Assembly: GCF_004348335.1 (NCBI RefSeq)
Contig: NZ_SMJW01000072.1
Span: forward strand, 1-33,329
Direction of reading: 5' to 3'
Length of the DNA: 33,329 nt
Source of the DNA: Actinomadura bangladeshensis
GTDB lineage: Bacteria; Actinomycetota; Actinomycetes; Streptosporangiales; Streptosporangiaceae
The notes under the pieces are model-generated. The model was not told the DNA's origin. It did not search any database and saw only the letters and a list, made by a program, of their open reading frames with translations. Below are positions 26,693 to 33,329 of the stretch, piece by piece (within the stretch, counting starts at the first letter, position 1; every line of letters begins with the position of its first letter). The position numbers and the translations under genes are program-made.

Positions 26693-26734
26693 CTTCCAAA
26701 CTGGCTACGCGGGTTCGATTCCCGTCGCCCGCTC
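26693..26734 (+). repeat. attR (42-bp core)
   Basis: An exact copy of the tRNA-Gly 3' half at 17815-17856, here without the 5' half of the tRNA. It marks the right end of the IME. Confidence 0.92.
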
Positions 26735-27384
26735 GGACGTTTCCGCAGCTCAGAGGCCATGTGATGGCGATCTTGGAGTGACTCCAAGGTTTTCTATCAC
26801 TGTACCTGTACGTGATCATGGTGGATCCCGTCGCCGAACCGGCACGGCGGAGCACTCCCACAACCCTCCGTTTTGGACGTCGCCCTGCCTGCGATAACCG
26901 GGCACCATGGACAGACCGGTCTGCACTCGGATCCCTGACCGTCGCCGAGGGTGACGGCATGAGCAGCAGTGTCATCAGCCTGGCGCGAGGGGTGGTGCCC
27001 TCGCGTCGGTGGAAGCTCCCCAAGCCCGGATGTCTTTGGCCGATGATCGCGCCCGCATCCGGGCCCGGGCCGAACTCGGGGGGTGCCGAAGCTGACCCCG
27101 CGAGTTGCGCGCCACTGGGGAGCATCCCCGCAACAGACCGCGCAGCCGACCGGCTCCCTCACCGCCCACGGCACTGCCGAGGTCGCGCGTTGGCTCAACC
27201 CGGCGATGGATCGAGTGCCGGACCTGGCGGCCATTCCCTCGGTGCTGGAGCGGAGCCTTTCCGACAGATTTCCTCTGACACACGAGCCCGAAACCAATGA
27301 CGGCTGCCTGCGATCGACGGCGCAAACGCCCCATCCCTGCCGGGTGAGGTGCTTGCGCCGTTGGGAAGTGCGGCACGAGTGGCT
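26735..27384. other. Intergenic region right of attR, without a confident gene
   Basis: Open frames on both strands lack family matches. The first about 45 bases resemble the element's left inner end: TTTCCGCAGCTCAGAGGCC here against TTTCCCCAGGTCAGAGCCC there, and GGCGATCTTG in both. GTGATCATGGT is also shared. This may be the relic of an earlier related insertion. Near the right edge, CGGCGCAA (27318-27325) and TTGCGCCG (27353-27360) form a weak hairpin that could end the ATPase transcript. Confidence 0.5.
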
Positions 27385-29466
27385 TCAGGCGGCGTGCGGC
27401 CGGAGGTCGAGTTTGCGCAGCAGTTGGGCGTTGAGGGCGACCACGATCGTGGACAGGGACATCAGGACCGCGCCGACCGACATGGGCAGGACGAACCCGA
27501 CCGACGCCAGCACCCCGGCGGCGAGCGGTACGGAGATCAGGTTGTATCCGGCGGCCCACCACAGGTTCTGCTTCATTTTGCGGTAGCTTGCCCGGGACAG
27601 GTCGATGACCGACAGCACCGAACGCGGGTCGTCGCCGGCCAGGATCACCCCGGCGGAGCCGATCGCGACGTCGGTGCCGGCGCCGATGGCGACGCCGACG
27701 TCGGCCTGGGCCAGCGCGGGAGCGTCGTTGACGCCGTCGCCGACCATGGCGACGCGCTTGCCCTCGTCCTGCAGCGCCTTGACGGTGGCGGCCTTGTCCT
27801 CGGGGCGGACGCCCGCGTAGACCCGGTCGATGCCCAGTTCGGCGCCGACCGACTCGGCGACCGCTCGCGCGTCGCCGGTGATCATGATGACCTCGATGCC
27901 CCGTTCGTGCAGCGCGTCGACGGCCTGGCGGGATTCCGGGCGGATCTCGTCGGCCAGCTTCAAGGCGCCGATCACCTGCCCGTCGCGGAGCACGTGCAGG
28001 ATGATCGACCCGTCGGCGCGCCAGCGCTCGGCCACCCCCAGTTCCTTCTGGTGCTCCTCGGTCAGCAGGTGCGGCCCGCCGACCCGGATCCGCCGGCCGG
28101 CGACGGTGGCGGTGACGCCGAGGGCGGGGGACGAGGTGAAGTCGGCGGTCTCCGGAATGTCGAGGTGCCGCTCGGCGGCGACGCGGACGATCGCTTTGGC
28201 GAGCGGGTGCTCGCTGTCGGTCTCGGCGGCGGCGGCGAGTGCGACCACCTCGTCGGCGGTGAGCCCGGCGGCCGGTTCGACCGCGGTGACGGTCGGCTCG
28301 CCCTTGGTCAGGGTGCCGGTCTTGTCGAACAGCACGGCGCCGACGGTGCGCATGCTTTCCAGGGCCAGCCGGTCCTTGACCAGTACGCCGCCGCGGGCGG
28401 CGCGCTCGGTGGCGATGGACACCACCAGCGGGATGGCCAGGCCGAGGGCGTGCGGGCAGGCGATGACCAGCACGGTGATGGTGCGGGTGACCGCGTCGTC
28501 GGGGTAGCCGAGCAGTAGCGCCCAGACCAGCACGGTGATCACGGCCGCGCCGAGCGCGAACCAGAACAGCCACCCGGCGGCGGTGTCGGCCAGCCGCTGC
28601 GCCCGGGAGGAGGAGTTCTGCGCCTGCGACACCAGGCGCTGGATACCGGCCAGCGCGGTGTCGTCGCCGGTGGCGGTGATCTCGATCCGCAGTCCCGAGT
28701 CGGTCGCGACGGTCCCGGCCACGACATGGTCCCCGAGGCCGCGCCGGACGGTGCGGGACTCGCCGGTGACCATCGACTCGTCCACCTCGGCGGCGCCGTC
28801 GATGATCCGTCCGTCCGCCGGGACGCTGCCGCCCGGTCGCACCAGCACGACATCGCCTACCCGCAACTCGGCGGGGTGCACGGTGACGATCTGATCTCCG
28901 TCGAGGCGTTCGGCCTCGTCGGGAAGCAGCGCGGCCAGCGAGTCCAGGGCCGAAGTGGTCTGCGCGAGCGAGCGCATCTCGATCCAGTGCCCGAGCAGCA
29001 TGATGACGACCAGCAGCGCGAGCTCCCACCAGAAGTCCAGGTGACCGCCCAGGACGCCCAGGCTGGCGCCCCACGACGCCACGAACGCCACAGTGATCGC
29101 CAGGGAGATCAGCAGCATCATCCCGGGCCGGCGGGTACGCACTTCGTCGGCGCCGCCGGTCAGGAAGGGACGACCGCCCCAGACGTACATCACCGTGCCC
29201 AGCAGCGGGGAGATCCACGTCGTCCAGCCCGAGTCCGGCAGCCGGTAGCCCAGCAGCGAGGCGAACATGCCGGAGAAGGCCACCACCGGCACCGCCAGCA
29301 AAAGCATCACCCAGAACAGCCGCCGGAACTGTCCGACATGGTCCCCGTGCCCGCCGTGCCCCGCGTGCCCGCCGTGCCCGGTCGCCGGATGTCCGGAGTG
29401 ATGGCCGTGACCGGCGTCTACCACGCCCCGAAGGTCCCCGGCCAGACCCCGATGACGGTCGCTCAT
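27385..29466 (-). CDS. copB: Heavy-metal P-type ATPase, CPH (CopB) type, copper/silver export
   Basis: The 693-residue pump has a His-rich N-terminus (ten His in residues 1-43, GHGHHSGHPATGHGGHAGHG) in place of a CxxC metal-binding domain. Membrane helices begin at about residue 50. Key motifs are TGES (234-237), the transmembrane metal motif CPH (337-339), phosphorylation site DKTGT (Asp381), the SEHPLAKA nucleotide-binding His420-Pro421, and MVGDGVNDAPAL. The CPH motif plus His-rich tail define the P1B-3 (CopB-like) group, which exports Cu or Ag from the cytoplasm. The ATG overlaps the arsR stop by 4 nt, so it is co-translated with and probably repressed by that regulator. Confidence 0.93.
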   Translation of the reverse strand: MSDRHRGLAGDLRGVVDAGHGHHSGHPATGHGGHAGHGGHGDHVGQFRRLFWVMLLLAVPVVAFSGMFASLLGYRLPDSGWTTWISPLLGTVMYVWGGRPFLTGGADEVRTRRPGMMLLISLAITVAFVASWGASLGVLGGHLDFWWELALLVVIMLLGHWIEMRSLAQTTSALDSLAALLPDEAERLDGDQIVTVHPAELRVGDVVLVRPGGSVPADGRIIDGAAEVDESMVTGESRTVRRGLGDHVVAGTVATDSGLRIEITATGDDTALAGIQRLVSQAQNSSSRAQRLADTAAGWLFWFALGAAVITVLVWALLLGYPDDAVTRTITVLVIACPHALGLAIPLVVSIATERAARGGVLVKDRLALESMRTVGAVLFDKTGTLTKGEPTVTAVEPAAGLTADEVVALAAAAETDSEHPLAKAIVRVAAERHLDIPETADFTSSPALGVTATVAGRRIRVGGPHLLTEEHQKELGVAERWRADGSIILHVLRDGQVIGALKLADEIRPESRQAVDALHERGIEVIMITGDARAVAESVGAELGIDRVYAGVRPEDKAATVKALQDEGKRVAMVGDGVNDAPALAQADVGVAIGAGTDVAIGSAGVILAGDDPRSVLSVIDLSRASYRKMKQNLWWAAGYNLISVPLAAGVLASVGFVLPMSVGAVLMSLSTIVVALNAQLLRKLDLRPHAA

Positions 29467-29837
29467 GATCGCGCCTCCCTTTCCGAGATGGTCAGCAGCT
29501 CGCGCAGGCAGTGCTCAAGTAGTTGTCTGGGAAAGCCGTCGGCCAAGCGGTAGTGGACGACGCGGCCGGCGCGGCGGGTCTGCACCAGCCCCGCGCTGCG
29601 CAGTTGCTTGAGCGCGTAGGAGGACTGGTCCATCGAGATGTCCAGCGCCAACGCCAGATCTCCGACGCACAGCTCCTCGACCGACACCAGCACGAACAGG
29701 ATGCGCAGCCGTGTCTGATCCGACAGCAGGGCGAGCAGCACGCCGAGCCGCTCCGCCTCGGCGGCGCCCAGTCCGGCCGCGTGAGCCCGGTCGACCCCCG
29801 CGGCATCGATTGGATGCTTGTGTGACAGCTTAGACAT
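29463..29837 (-). CDS. ArsR/SmtB-family metal-responsive repressor
   Basis: The 124-residue winged-helix protein has the ArsR pattern: RLGVLLALLSDQTRLRILFVL, EELCVGDLALALDISMDQSS, then ALKQLRSAGLVQTRRAGRVVHYRL. The ELCVGD segment is where several family members bind metal through alpha-3 Cys. His residues at both ends (SHKHPID, HAAG) could add ligands. It is first in an operon with the ATPase (ATGA overlap). No Shine-Dalgarno precedes the ATG; a GATAAT -10 box ends 6 nt before it, so a leaderless transcript is likely. Confidence 0.93.
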   Translation of the reverse strand: MSKLSHKHPIDAAGVDRAHAAGLGAAEAERLGVLLALLSDQTRLRILFVLVSVEELCVGDLALALDISMDQSSYALKQLRSAGLVQTRRAGRVVHYRLADGFPRQLLEHCLRELLTISEREARS

Positions 29838-29867
29838 ATTTGTATTATCGCACGGACGTACGAATAT
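29836..29867 (-). promoter_or_regulatory. ArsR operator and leaderless promoter
   Basis: ATATTTGTA (29836-29844) and TACGAATAT (29859-29867) form an imperfect inverted repeat with one mismatch around the GATAAT -10 box (29844-29849 on the minus strand). AT-rich repeats of this form are typical ArsR/SmtB operators. Confidence 0.6.
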
Positions 29868-29979
29868 CGTGATGTGTGCTTCGTTACACCCCGGGGGTAT
29901 GCCCCGAACTGGATCGGCGAGTTGCTCGGACCCGGGCGCCCCGCCGGCCGCGCCCTAGATGCACTCCAGCCAGAGCCGC

Positions 29980-30285
29980 CTTGCTCGACGGGACCTACCT
30001 GCAGCCGAAGGCGGACGCGAACGAGATCCGCCGGGTCGCGGAGGGATCCGCACGGATCGCCATGTCCGGGCCGGTCACCATGGTCGTCGGGGGCAAGCAG
30101 GCAACGGTCGGGCCCGGGAGCCTGGCTCCGCACCTGGTCGGATGCCCGAGCACTCGGTGACACGGTCGCCGGAGCGGTCCAGCGACGGCAGGCTCTCGCA
30201 GTTCGCGACGACGATGTTCAACGCCGTGTTCTTTGCTGGGCTGCAGGACGTCCAGCACACCCCCCGCCCCGCATCACATGCCGGT
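29980..30285 (+). pseudogene. VanW-family protein remnant
   Basis: One frame (to the stop at 30158-30160) reads TYLQPKADANEIRRVAEGSA and SGPVTMVVGGKQATVGPGS, like the peptidoglycan-binding repeat ahead of VanW domains. A second frame reads GRLSQFATTMFNAVFFAGLQ then DVQHTP (about 30187-30262), the VanW core signature. A third short piece, PHHMPV, follows in yet another frame. The pieces are shifted relative to each other and most of the expected 400 or more residues is gone, so the gene is broken by frameshifts and an internal deletion. The blaI control region lies on its remains. Confidence 0.7.
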
Positions 30286-30327
30286 AGGGGACGACAGCCG
30301 GCCTTCCCGCCCGCAGCCGGTTCTCCG

Positions 30328-30338
30328 GCACAATGTGC
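30328..30338. promoter_or_regulatory. Candidate BlaI operator
   Basis: GCACA-A-TGTGC is a perfect 11-bp palindrome 20 nt before the blaI GTG. Its ACA/TGT core fits BlaI/MecI-type sites. Autoregulation is inferred. Confidence 0.45.
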
Positions 30339-30357
30339 GGAGGACGGGAGGTGGCGC

Positions 30358-30738
30358 GTGGCCGGATTGGGCGGAGCACTCGAGCGTTCCATCATGGACG
30401 TTCTCTGGGCCGCACCCGGCCCGCTGCGGGTGCGTGAACTGCTCGCGAAGCTGAACGAGGACGCGGACAAGGCTCTGGCCTACAACACCGTCCAGACCGT
30501 GGCCGAAAGGCTGGCGCAGAAGGGACTGCTTCGGCGTACTCCGGACGGGACGGCCTTCCGCTACGCCCCCACCCGTGCGCGGGAGGAGTATGCGGTCGAG
30601 TTGATGCTCGACGCGCTGACCGAATCCGATGATCATGGGGGCATCCTGGCGAGGTTCGCGGAAGCCGTCCCGCTCGAGGACGCCCGCCACCTGCTGGAGG
30701 CCCTGCGACGGCGGACGTCCGACGGCCAAGGGGCATGA
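30358..30738 (+). CDS. blaI: BlaI/MecI/CopY-family repressor
   Basis: The 126-residue protein has the BlaI winged helix: LGGALERSIMDVLWAAPGPLRVRELL, then ALAYNTVQTVAERLAQKGLLRR and the wing TPDGTAFRYAPTRAREEY, followed by a C-terminal dimerisation segment. The GTG at 30358 has GGGAGG with 6-nt spacing. The stop is 3 nt before the metallopeptidase start, so the pair is co-transcribed. In the known systems the M56 protease inactivates BlaI on a cell-wall signal; no beta-lactamase gene is in the window, so the regulon is unknown. Confidence 0.92.
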   Translation: MAGLGGALERSIMDVLWAAPGPLRVRELLAKLNEDADKALAYNTVQTVAERLAQKGLLRRTPDGTAFRYAPTRAREEYAVELMLDALTESDDHGGILARFAEAVPLEDARHLLEALRRRTSDGQGA

Positions 30739-30741
30739 GGC

Positions 30742-31674
30742 GTGATCTACCTCGTGATCAGCCTGGTCGCCACGGCGGTCCTGCTGGGCTGCCTGGCGGG
30801 GCCCGCGCTCGATCGGCTCCGCCGCCCTGCGGCGAATCCGGGGACCGCCATCGCCTGCTGGCTCGCGGCGCTGGCCGGCACGTTCATCGCCGGCATCGGG
30901 ATCGTCGCGGTGGCGCTGCTGATGCCGCCGGCGCCCGGCCACGGTTTCGTGGGGTGGCTGCGCGACTGCCTGCCGCACCACGGTGACGAGGCGGTCATCA
31001 TGGCGGCCGCCGCGAGCCTGGTGCTGCTGACGGCCTGCTGCTCCAGGCTTGCCCGCAGCCTGCCCCGGCTCAGCCGAGCCGTGCGGCACCGGCGCCGGCA
31101 CTGGGAGATGCTCCGGCTCGTCGCCGAGGAGCATGGACGACACGACGACGTACTCGTCCTCGACCACCCCATCCCCGTGGCGTACTCGCTGCCCGCCCGG
31201 GAGCGCGCGATCGTGGTCACCACCGGCACGCAGGAGACCCTCACGCCCGAAGAGTTCGGCGCGGTTCTGGTCCACGAACGGACCCACCTGCGTCAGCGGC
31301 ACCACGCGATGCTGCTCGTGCTCGACCTGGCCTACACGCTCCTGCCCTGGCTGCCGACCGTCCGCCGGGCGAAGGAGACCCTCCCCCTGCTGCTGGAGAT
31401 GGCCGCCGACGATACGGCGGCCAGGGCATTCGGGAGGCGGACGCTCGCCAACGCCCTGTGCCGGCTCGCGGCGACCCCCGGTGTCGCGGGCGCCCTCGGC
31501 GCCGCCGGCCCTTCGGCGGCGCTGACGGAACGAGTGCTGCGTCTGGAGTCCGCCGAGGTGGCGAAGCGGCGCCGGGCCGTCCGGGCGGCCGCCTCCGCCT
31601 TCGTCACCATCGCCGTCGCCGCACCCCTCCTCGTGGCCGCCGCCACCATCGTGCAGTTGACCGAGATCTGCTGA
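30742..31674 (+). CDS. M56-family membrane metallopeptidase (BlaR1-like, no sensor domain)
   Basis: The 310-residue protein has membrane segments at about residues 1-20, 36-62, 83-100, 190-206 and 285-305. The zinc protease motif is HERTH (178-182) in EFGAVLVHERTHLRQRHHAM, with downstream Glu in LLLEMAADDTAARAFG as the likely third ligand. BlaR1 carries an extra C-terminal penicillin-binding domain, which is missing here; short M56 proteins of this size are common in actinobacteria. The GTG at 30742 has AAGGGG 8 nt upstream. It is the probable partner and antagonist of the adjacent BlaI. Confidence 0.9.
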   Translation: MIYLVISLVATAVLLGCLAGPALDRLRRPAANPGTAIACWLAALAGTFIAGIGIVAVALLMPPAPGHGFVGWLRDCLPHHGDEAVIMAAAASLVLLTACCSRLARSLPRLSRAVRHRRRHWEMLRLVAEEHGRHDDVLVLDHPIPVAYSLPARERAIVVTTGTQETLTPEEFGAVLVHERTHLRQRHHAMLLVLDLAYTLLPWLPTVRRAKETLPLLLEMAADDTAARAFGRRTLANALCRLAATPGVAGALGAAGPSAALTERVLRLESAEVAKRRRAVRAAASAFVTIAVAAPLLVAAATIVQLTEIC

Positions 31675-31738
31675 GTCCGTTTCTCACCGCGCGCCCAGGC
31701 CCACTTCCTTCTCGCGCTGCTGCACGTGAAGCGTGTAC

Positions 31739-31784
31739 TGGCCGACGATCTGAAACCACAGAGGCGGTTTGTCGTAATCGGCCA
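31739..31784. terminator. Stem-loop after the M56 gene
   Basis: TGGCCGA (31739-31745) pairs with TCGGCCA (31778-31784), with an inner stem AAACC/GGTTT. It may end the blaI-M56 transcript; the distance of 65 nt from the stop makes this uncertain. Confidence 0.4.
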
Positions 31785-31809
31785 CTTGGGTGGCGAATGT
31801 GGCCACTAT

Positions 31810-31828
31810 CTCCTACGCTCCGTAGGAG
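31810..31828. promoter_or_regulatory. Palindrome upstream of the riboswitch
   Basis: CTCCTACG-CTC-CGTAGGAG, perfect 8-bp arms with a 3-nt centre, contains TACGCT, which may be the -10 box for the riboswitch transcript. Either a protein-binding site or a 5'-end RNA hairpin is possible. Confidence 0.45.
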
Positions 31829-31863
31829 CCAACGTGCGGCGTCCCCTCCGGGGACAGCGCTGG

Positions 31864-31993
31864 CCACGCCGAATCCCGCGGACCTTCGTAGTCCGGGGAA
31901 CCGGGGAACCGTTCTCCATCCGGGGTGAATCCGCTCGCCATGAGCGGTAGGGCGACTCCGGCCCGAACCCGGCAGCTCACCTGGTAGGCGTAC
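31864..31993 (+). ncRNA. ydaO-yuaA class c-di-AMP riboswitch
   Basis: The leader shows the conserved blocks of this class in order: GCCGAATCC, CCGGGGAACCGGGGAACC, CGGGGTGAATCCGC, GAGCGGTAGGGCGA, CCGAACCCGGCAGCTCACC and TGGTAGGCG. The closing stem pairs ACGCC (31866-31870) with GGCGT (31987-31991). A hairpin GTCCCC-TCC-GGGGAC (31841-31855) precedes it. In actinomycetes this class controls cell-wall hydrolase genes such as rpf and NlpC/P60, as here. The closing stem ends 3 nt before the GGAGAGG of the hydrolase gene. Confidence 0.9.
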
Positions 31994-32008
31994 TGGAGAG
32001 GACAGTGC

Positions 32009-33052
32009 ATGCAGCGACGAGCTGCCGGAGAAAGAAAACCGATCCGCCGCCGGCTCATCACGAGCTCGGCCTGGACGGCATCGTTCGCCCTTTCCGCGAC
32101 GCTCGTGGCTCCCCCGCCCGCCTGGGCCGAGCCCAAGCCGACCCGCAAAGAGCTGACCGCCCAGCAGAAGAAGCTCGCAGACGAGGCGGAGAAGCTCAGC
32201 GAGCAGTACAACGGGTTGCGCGTACGCCTGCAGCAGGCGCAGCGGGCCGCCAAGGTGGCCGAGGGCAACGCCCTCCGCCAGAAGAAGGCGCTGGACGAGG
32301 CACGGGCCAGGATCGTCAAGCTCGCCGCGGACAGCTACAAGAACGGTCCGGCGGACCCGGCGGTCGCCTTCGCATCAGCGGACGACCCACAGTCCGTACT
32401 GGACAAGTCGGCCACGCTCAACTACTTCGCCCGCCAGGACAGCGCTCGCGTCGCCCACCTGCTGCAGACGATGCAGTCCGCGGAACGGTCCCGCAAGTCG
32501 GCCGAAGCGCGCGCGAAGCAGGTACGCGAACTCACCGAAGAGGCGAAGAAGAAGCGCAAGGAACTCCAGGCCAAGCTGAAGAAGGTCGAAGCCAGGCTCG
32601 GCACCGGGCCGGGCGCTCGCGCCAACGCCGGCCCCGCCCCGAACGTGGATCCCGGAGGTGCCTCTGCCAAGGCCATGGCCGCGCTCAATGCGGCCCTGAG
32701 CCAACTCGGTGTGCCGTACTCGTGGGGCGGCGGCAACGCGTCCGGCCCGTCCTACGGCACAGCGCAGGGCGCCAACATCAAGGGCTTCGACTGCTCGGGA
32801 CTGACGCTGTACGCCTACGCCCAGGTCGGCATCAGCCTCCCCCACTACACCGGCGCCCAGTACAACGCCGGCACCCACGTCTCCCAAAGCCAGCTGAGGC
32901 CCGGCGACTTGGTCTTCTTCCACAGCGACCTGCACCACATGGGCATGTACATCGGCAACGGCAAGATGGTCCACGCCCCGCAGACCGGTGATGTCGTCAA
33001 GATCAGCCCGATCTCCGGCCGGCCGTTCGCCGGCGGCGTCCGCGTGGCCTGA
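32009..33052 (+). CDS. Secreted NlpC/P60 peptidoglycan endopeptidase
   Basis: The 347-residue protein is a cell-wall hydrolase. A signal peptide (RRRLITSSAWTASFALSATL, cleavage after PPPAWA at residue 40) leads to a long coiled-coil region (about 45-195, rich in Lys, Glu and Ala; repeated LxxQxKKLxxE patterns). A short linker precedes the NlpC/P60 domain (about 218-347) with catalytic Cys262 (GFDCSGLTLYAY), His310 (HHMGMYIGNG) and His322 (MVHAP). It should cut stem-peptide bonds. The RipA/PcsB-like layout suggests the coiled coil controls activity. The ATG has GGAGAGG 7 nt upstream, just after the c-di-AMP riboswitch. Confidence 0.95.
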   Translation: MQRRAAGERKPIRRRLITSSAWTASFALSATLVAPPPAWAEPKPTRKELTAQQKKLADEAEKLSEQYNGLRVRLQQAQRAAKVAEGNALRQKKALDEARARIVKLAADSYKNGPADPAVAFASADDPQSVLDKSATLNYFARQDSARVAHLLQTMQSAERSRKSAEARAKQVRELTEEAKKKRKELQAKLKKVEARLGTGPGARANAGPAPNVDPGGASAKAMAALNAALSQLGVPYSWGGGNASGPSYGTAQGANIKGFDCSGLTLYAYAQVGISLPHYTGAQYNAGTHVSQSQLRPGDLVFFHSDLHHMGMYIGNGKMVHAPQTGDVVKISPISGRPFAGGVRVA

Positions 33053-33081
33053 CTCCGTCCGAACCCGAACGCCCGGTACCT

Positions 33082-33117
33082 CGTCCCCGTCACCCGCAAC
33101 CTGGGGTGACGGGGACG
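33082..33117 (+). terminator. Terminator of the NlpC/P60 gene
   Basis: A perfect 14-bp stem (33082-33095 with 33104-33117) with an 8-nt loop is followed by TCTTTCC, the most classical intrinsic terminator in the window. Confidence 0.88.
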
Positions 33118-33150
33118 TCTTTCCATGCCACAGGGCGCCGCTCACGAAGG

Positions 33151-33329
33151 GTGGCGACCGCGGTCTCAGGAAGACCCAGCTACCGCGTGTTCATGCGCGG
33201 CGACTGGGACGACGCGCTGAGGATCGTGGACGAGATGTACCGGACGCGCGAGGTCATCAACGTTGTCGCGATCGTCGCCTACCGGCCGTTCCGTACCGAT
33301 AGGTTCCGATCATGGGGTGGGACGGGGAC
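33151..33329 (+). CDS. Partial open reading frame running off the window, unknown
   Basis: The frame stays open to the last base. From a possible GTG at 33151, or ATG at 33193, it encodes YRVFMRGDWDDALRIVDEMY then RTREVINVVAIVAYRPFRTD. The sequence has the composition of real actinomycete coding DNA, but I recognise no family and no good ribosome-binding site is seen. The 3' end is missing. Confidence 0.35.
   Translation, partial: MATAVSGRPSYRVFMRGDWDDALRIVDEMYRTREVINVVAIVAYRPFRTDRFRSWGGTG

Larger units (their letters stand above)
17815..26734. mobile_element. Integrative mobilizable element in tRNA-Gly
   Basis: A 42-bp exact direct repeat bounds this 8.9-kb segment, and a tyrosine integrase gene starts 66 bp inside the right repeat. 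Contents from left to right: direct repeats, Xis-like HTH (-), hypothetical (-), relaxase (-), MobC (-), oriT-like region, Mrr restriction enzyme (+), HigBA-like pair (-), decayed IS5-type transposase (+), integrase (-). The lack of any FtsK/TraB or T4SS ATPase gene and of a replication initiator separates it from actinomycete AICEs such as pSAM2, and suggests it needs a helper to transfer. Confidence 0.87.

Noticed and set aside
26497..26787. Open frame across attR on the minus strand containing GRRESNPRS
   Set aside because: This peptide is the usual artefact of translating a tRNA T-arm; it overlaps the integrase in another frame.
30742..31674. Calling the M56 protein a full beta-lactam sensor BlaR1
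   Set aside because: It has no C-terminal penicillin-binding domain and no beta-lactamase gene is nearby.

Overview
This is a high-GC actinomycete chromosome segment. GTG starts, GC-rich hairpin terminators, probable leaderless genes, CBM2-FnIII-GH18 chitinase architecture and a c-di-AMP riboswitch ahead of an NlpC/P60 gene all point that way. Actinomadura/Thermomonosporaceae or a related family is likely, but this is an inference from gene style, not a database match.

Left part (1-17534) is ordinary chromosome made of small regulator-target modules: tig (-), a DMT-like membrane protein (+), tex with a long Gly/Gln/Arg-rich tail (-), a NarL-type two-component pair (+), a cupin gene divergent from a MarR gene around a perfect operator, a secreted chitinase whose promoter overlaps a 29-bp palindrome, an SDR gene divergent from tetR-HAD, yceI divergent from hxlR, a zinc-ribbon orphan, and a complete alanyl-tRNA synthetase that lies outside the usual alaS neighbourhood. 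Convergent pairs are mostly separated by perfect 12-17 bp hairpins.

Middle part (17571-26734) starts with tRNA-Pro(TGG) (-) and tRNA-Gly(TCC) (+). The 3' half of tRNA-Gly is duplicated as a 42-bp direct repeat (17815-17856 and 26693-26734) that bounds an element of about 8.9 kb. The element carries an AlpA/Xis-like HTH protein, a hypothetical helical protein, a MobA/VirD2-type relaxase translationally coupled to MobC, a cluster of small inverted repeats that is a good oriT candidate, a solitary Mrr-type restriction endonuclease, a HigBA-like toxin-antitoxin pair, a decayed IS5-family transposase and a tyrosine integrase beside attR. No replication initiator and no FtsK/TraB or type IV secretion gene is visible, so it reads as an integrative mobilizable element (IME) with a defence/stability cargo. 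The integrase lacks its usual N-terminal arm-binding domain, which suggests the element is decaying or depends on help. In an excised circle mobC, relaxase, hypothetical, xis, attP and int would all lie in one orientation.

Right part (26735-33329) begins with about 650 bp without a confident gene, part of which resembles the element's own left end. It is followed by an ArsR-regulated CPH-type copper/silver P-type ATPase operon (-), a broken VanW-family gene, a BlaI/M56 metallopeptidase regulatory pair, a ydaO-type c-di-AMP riboswitch whose closing stem ends 3 nt before the Shine-Dalgarno of a secreted NlpC/P60 peptidoglycan hydrolase, a strong terminator, and an open reading frame that runs off the window.
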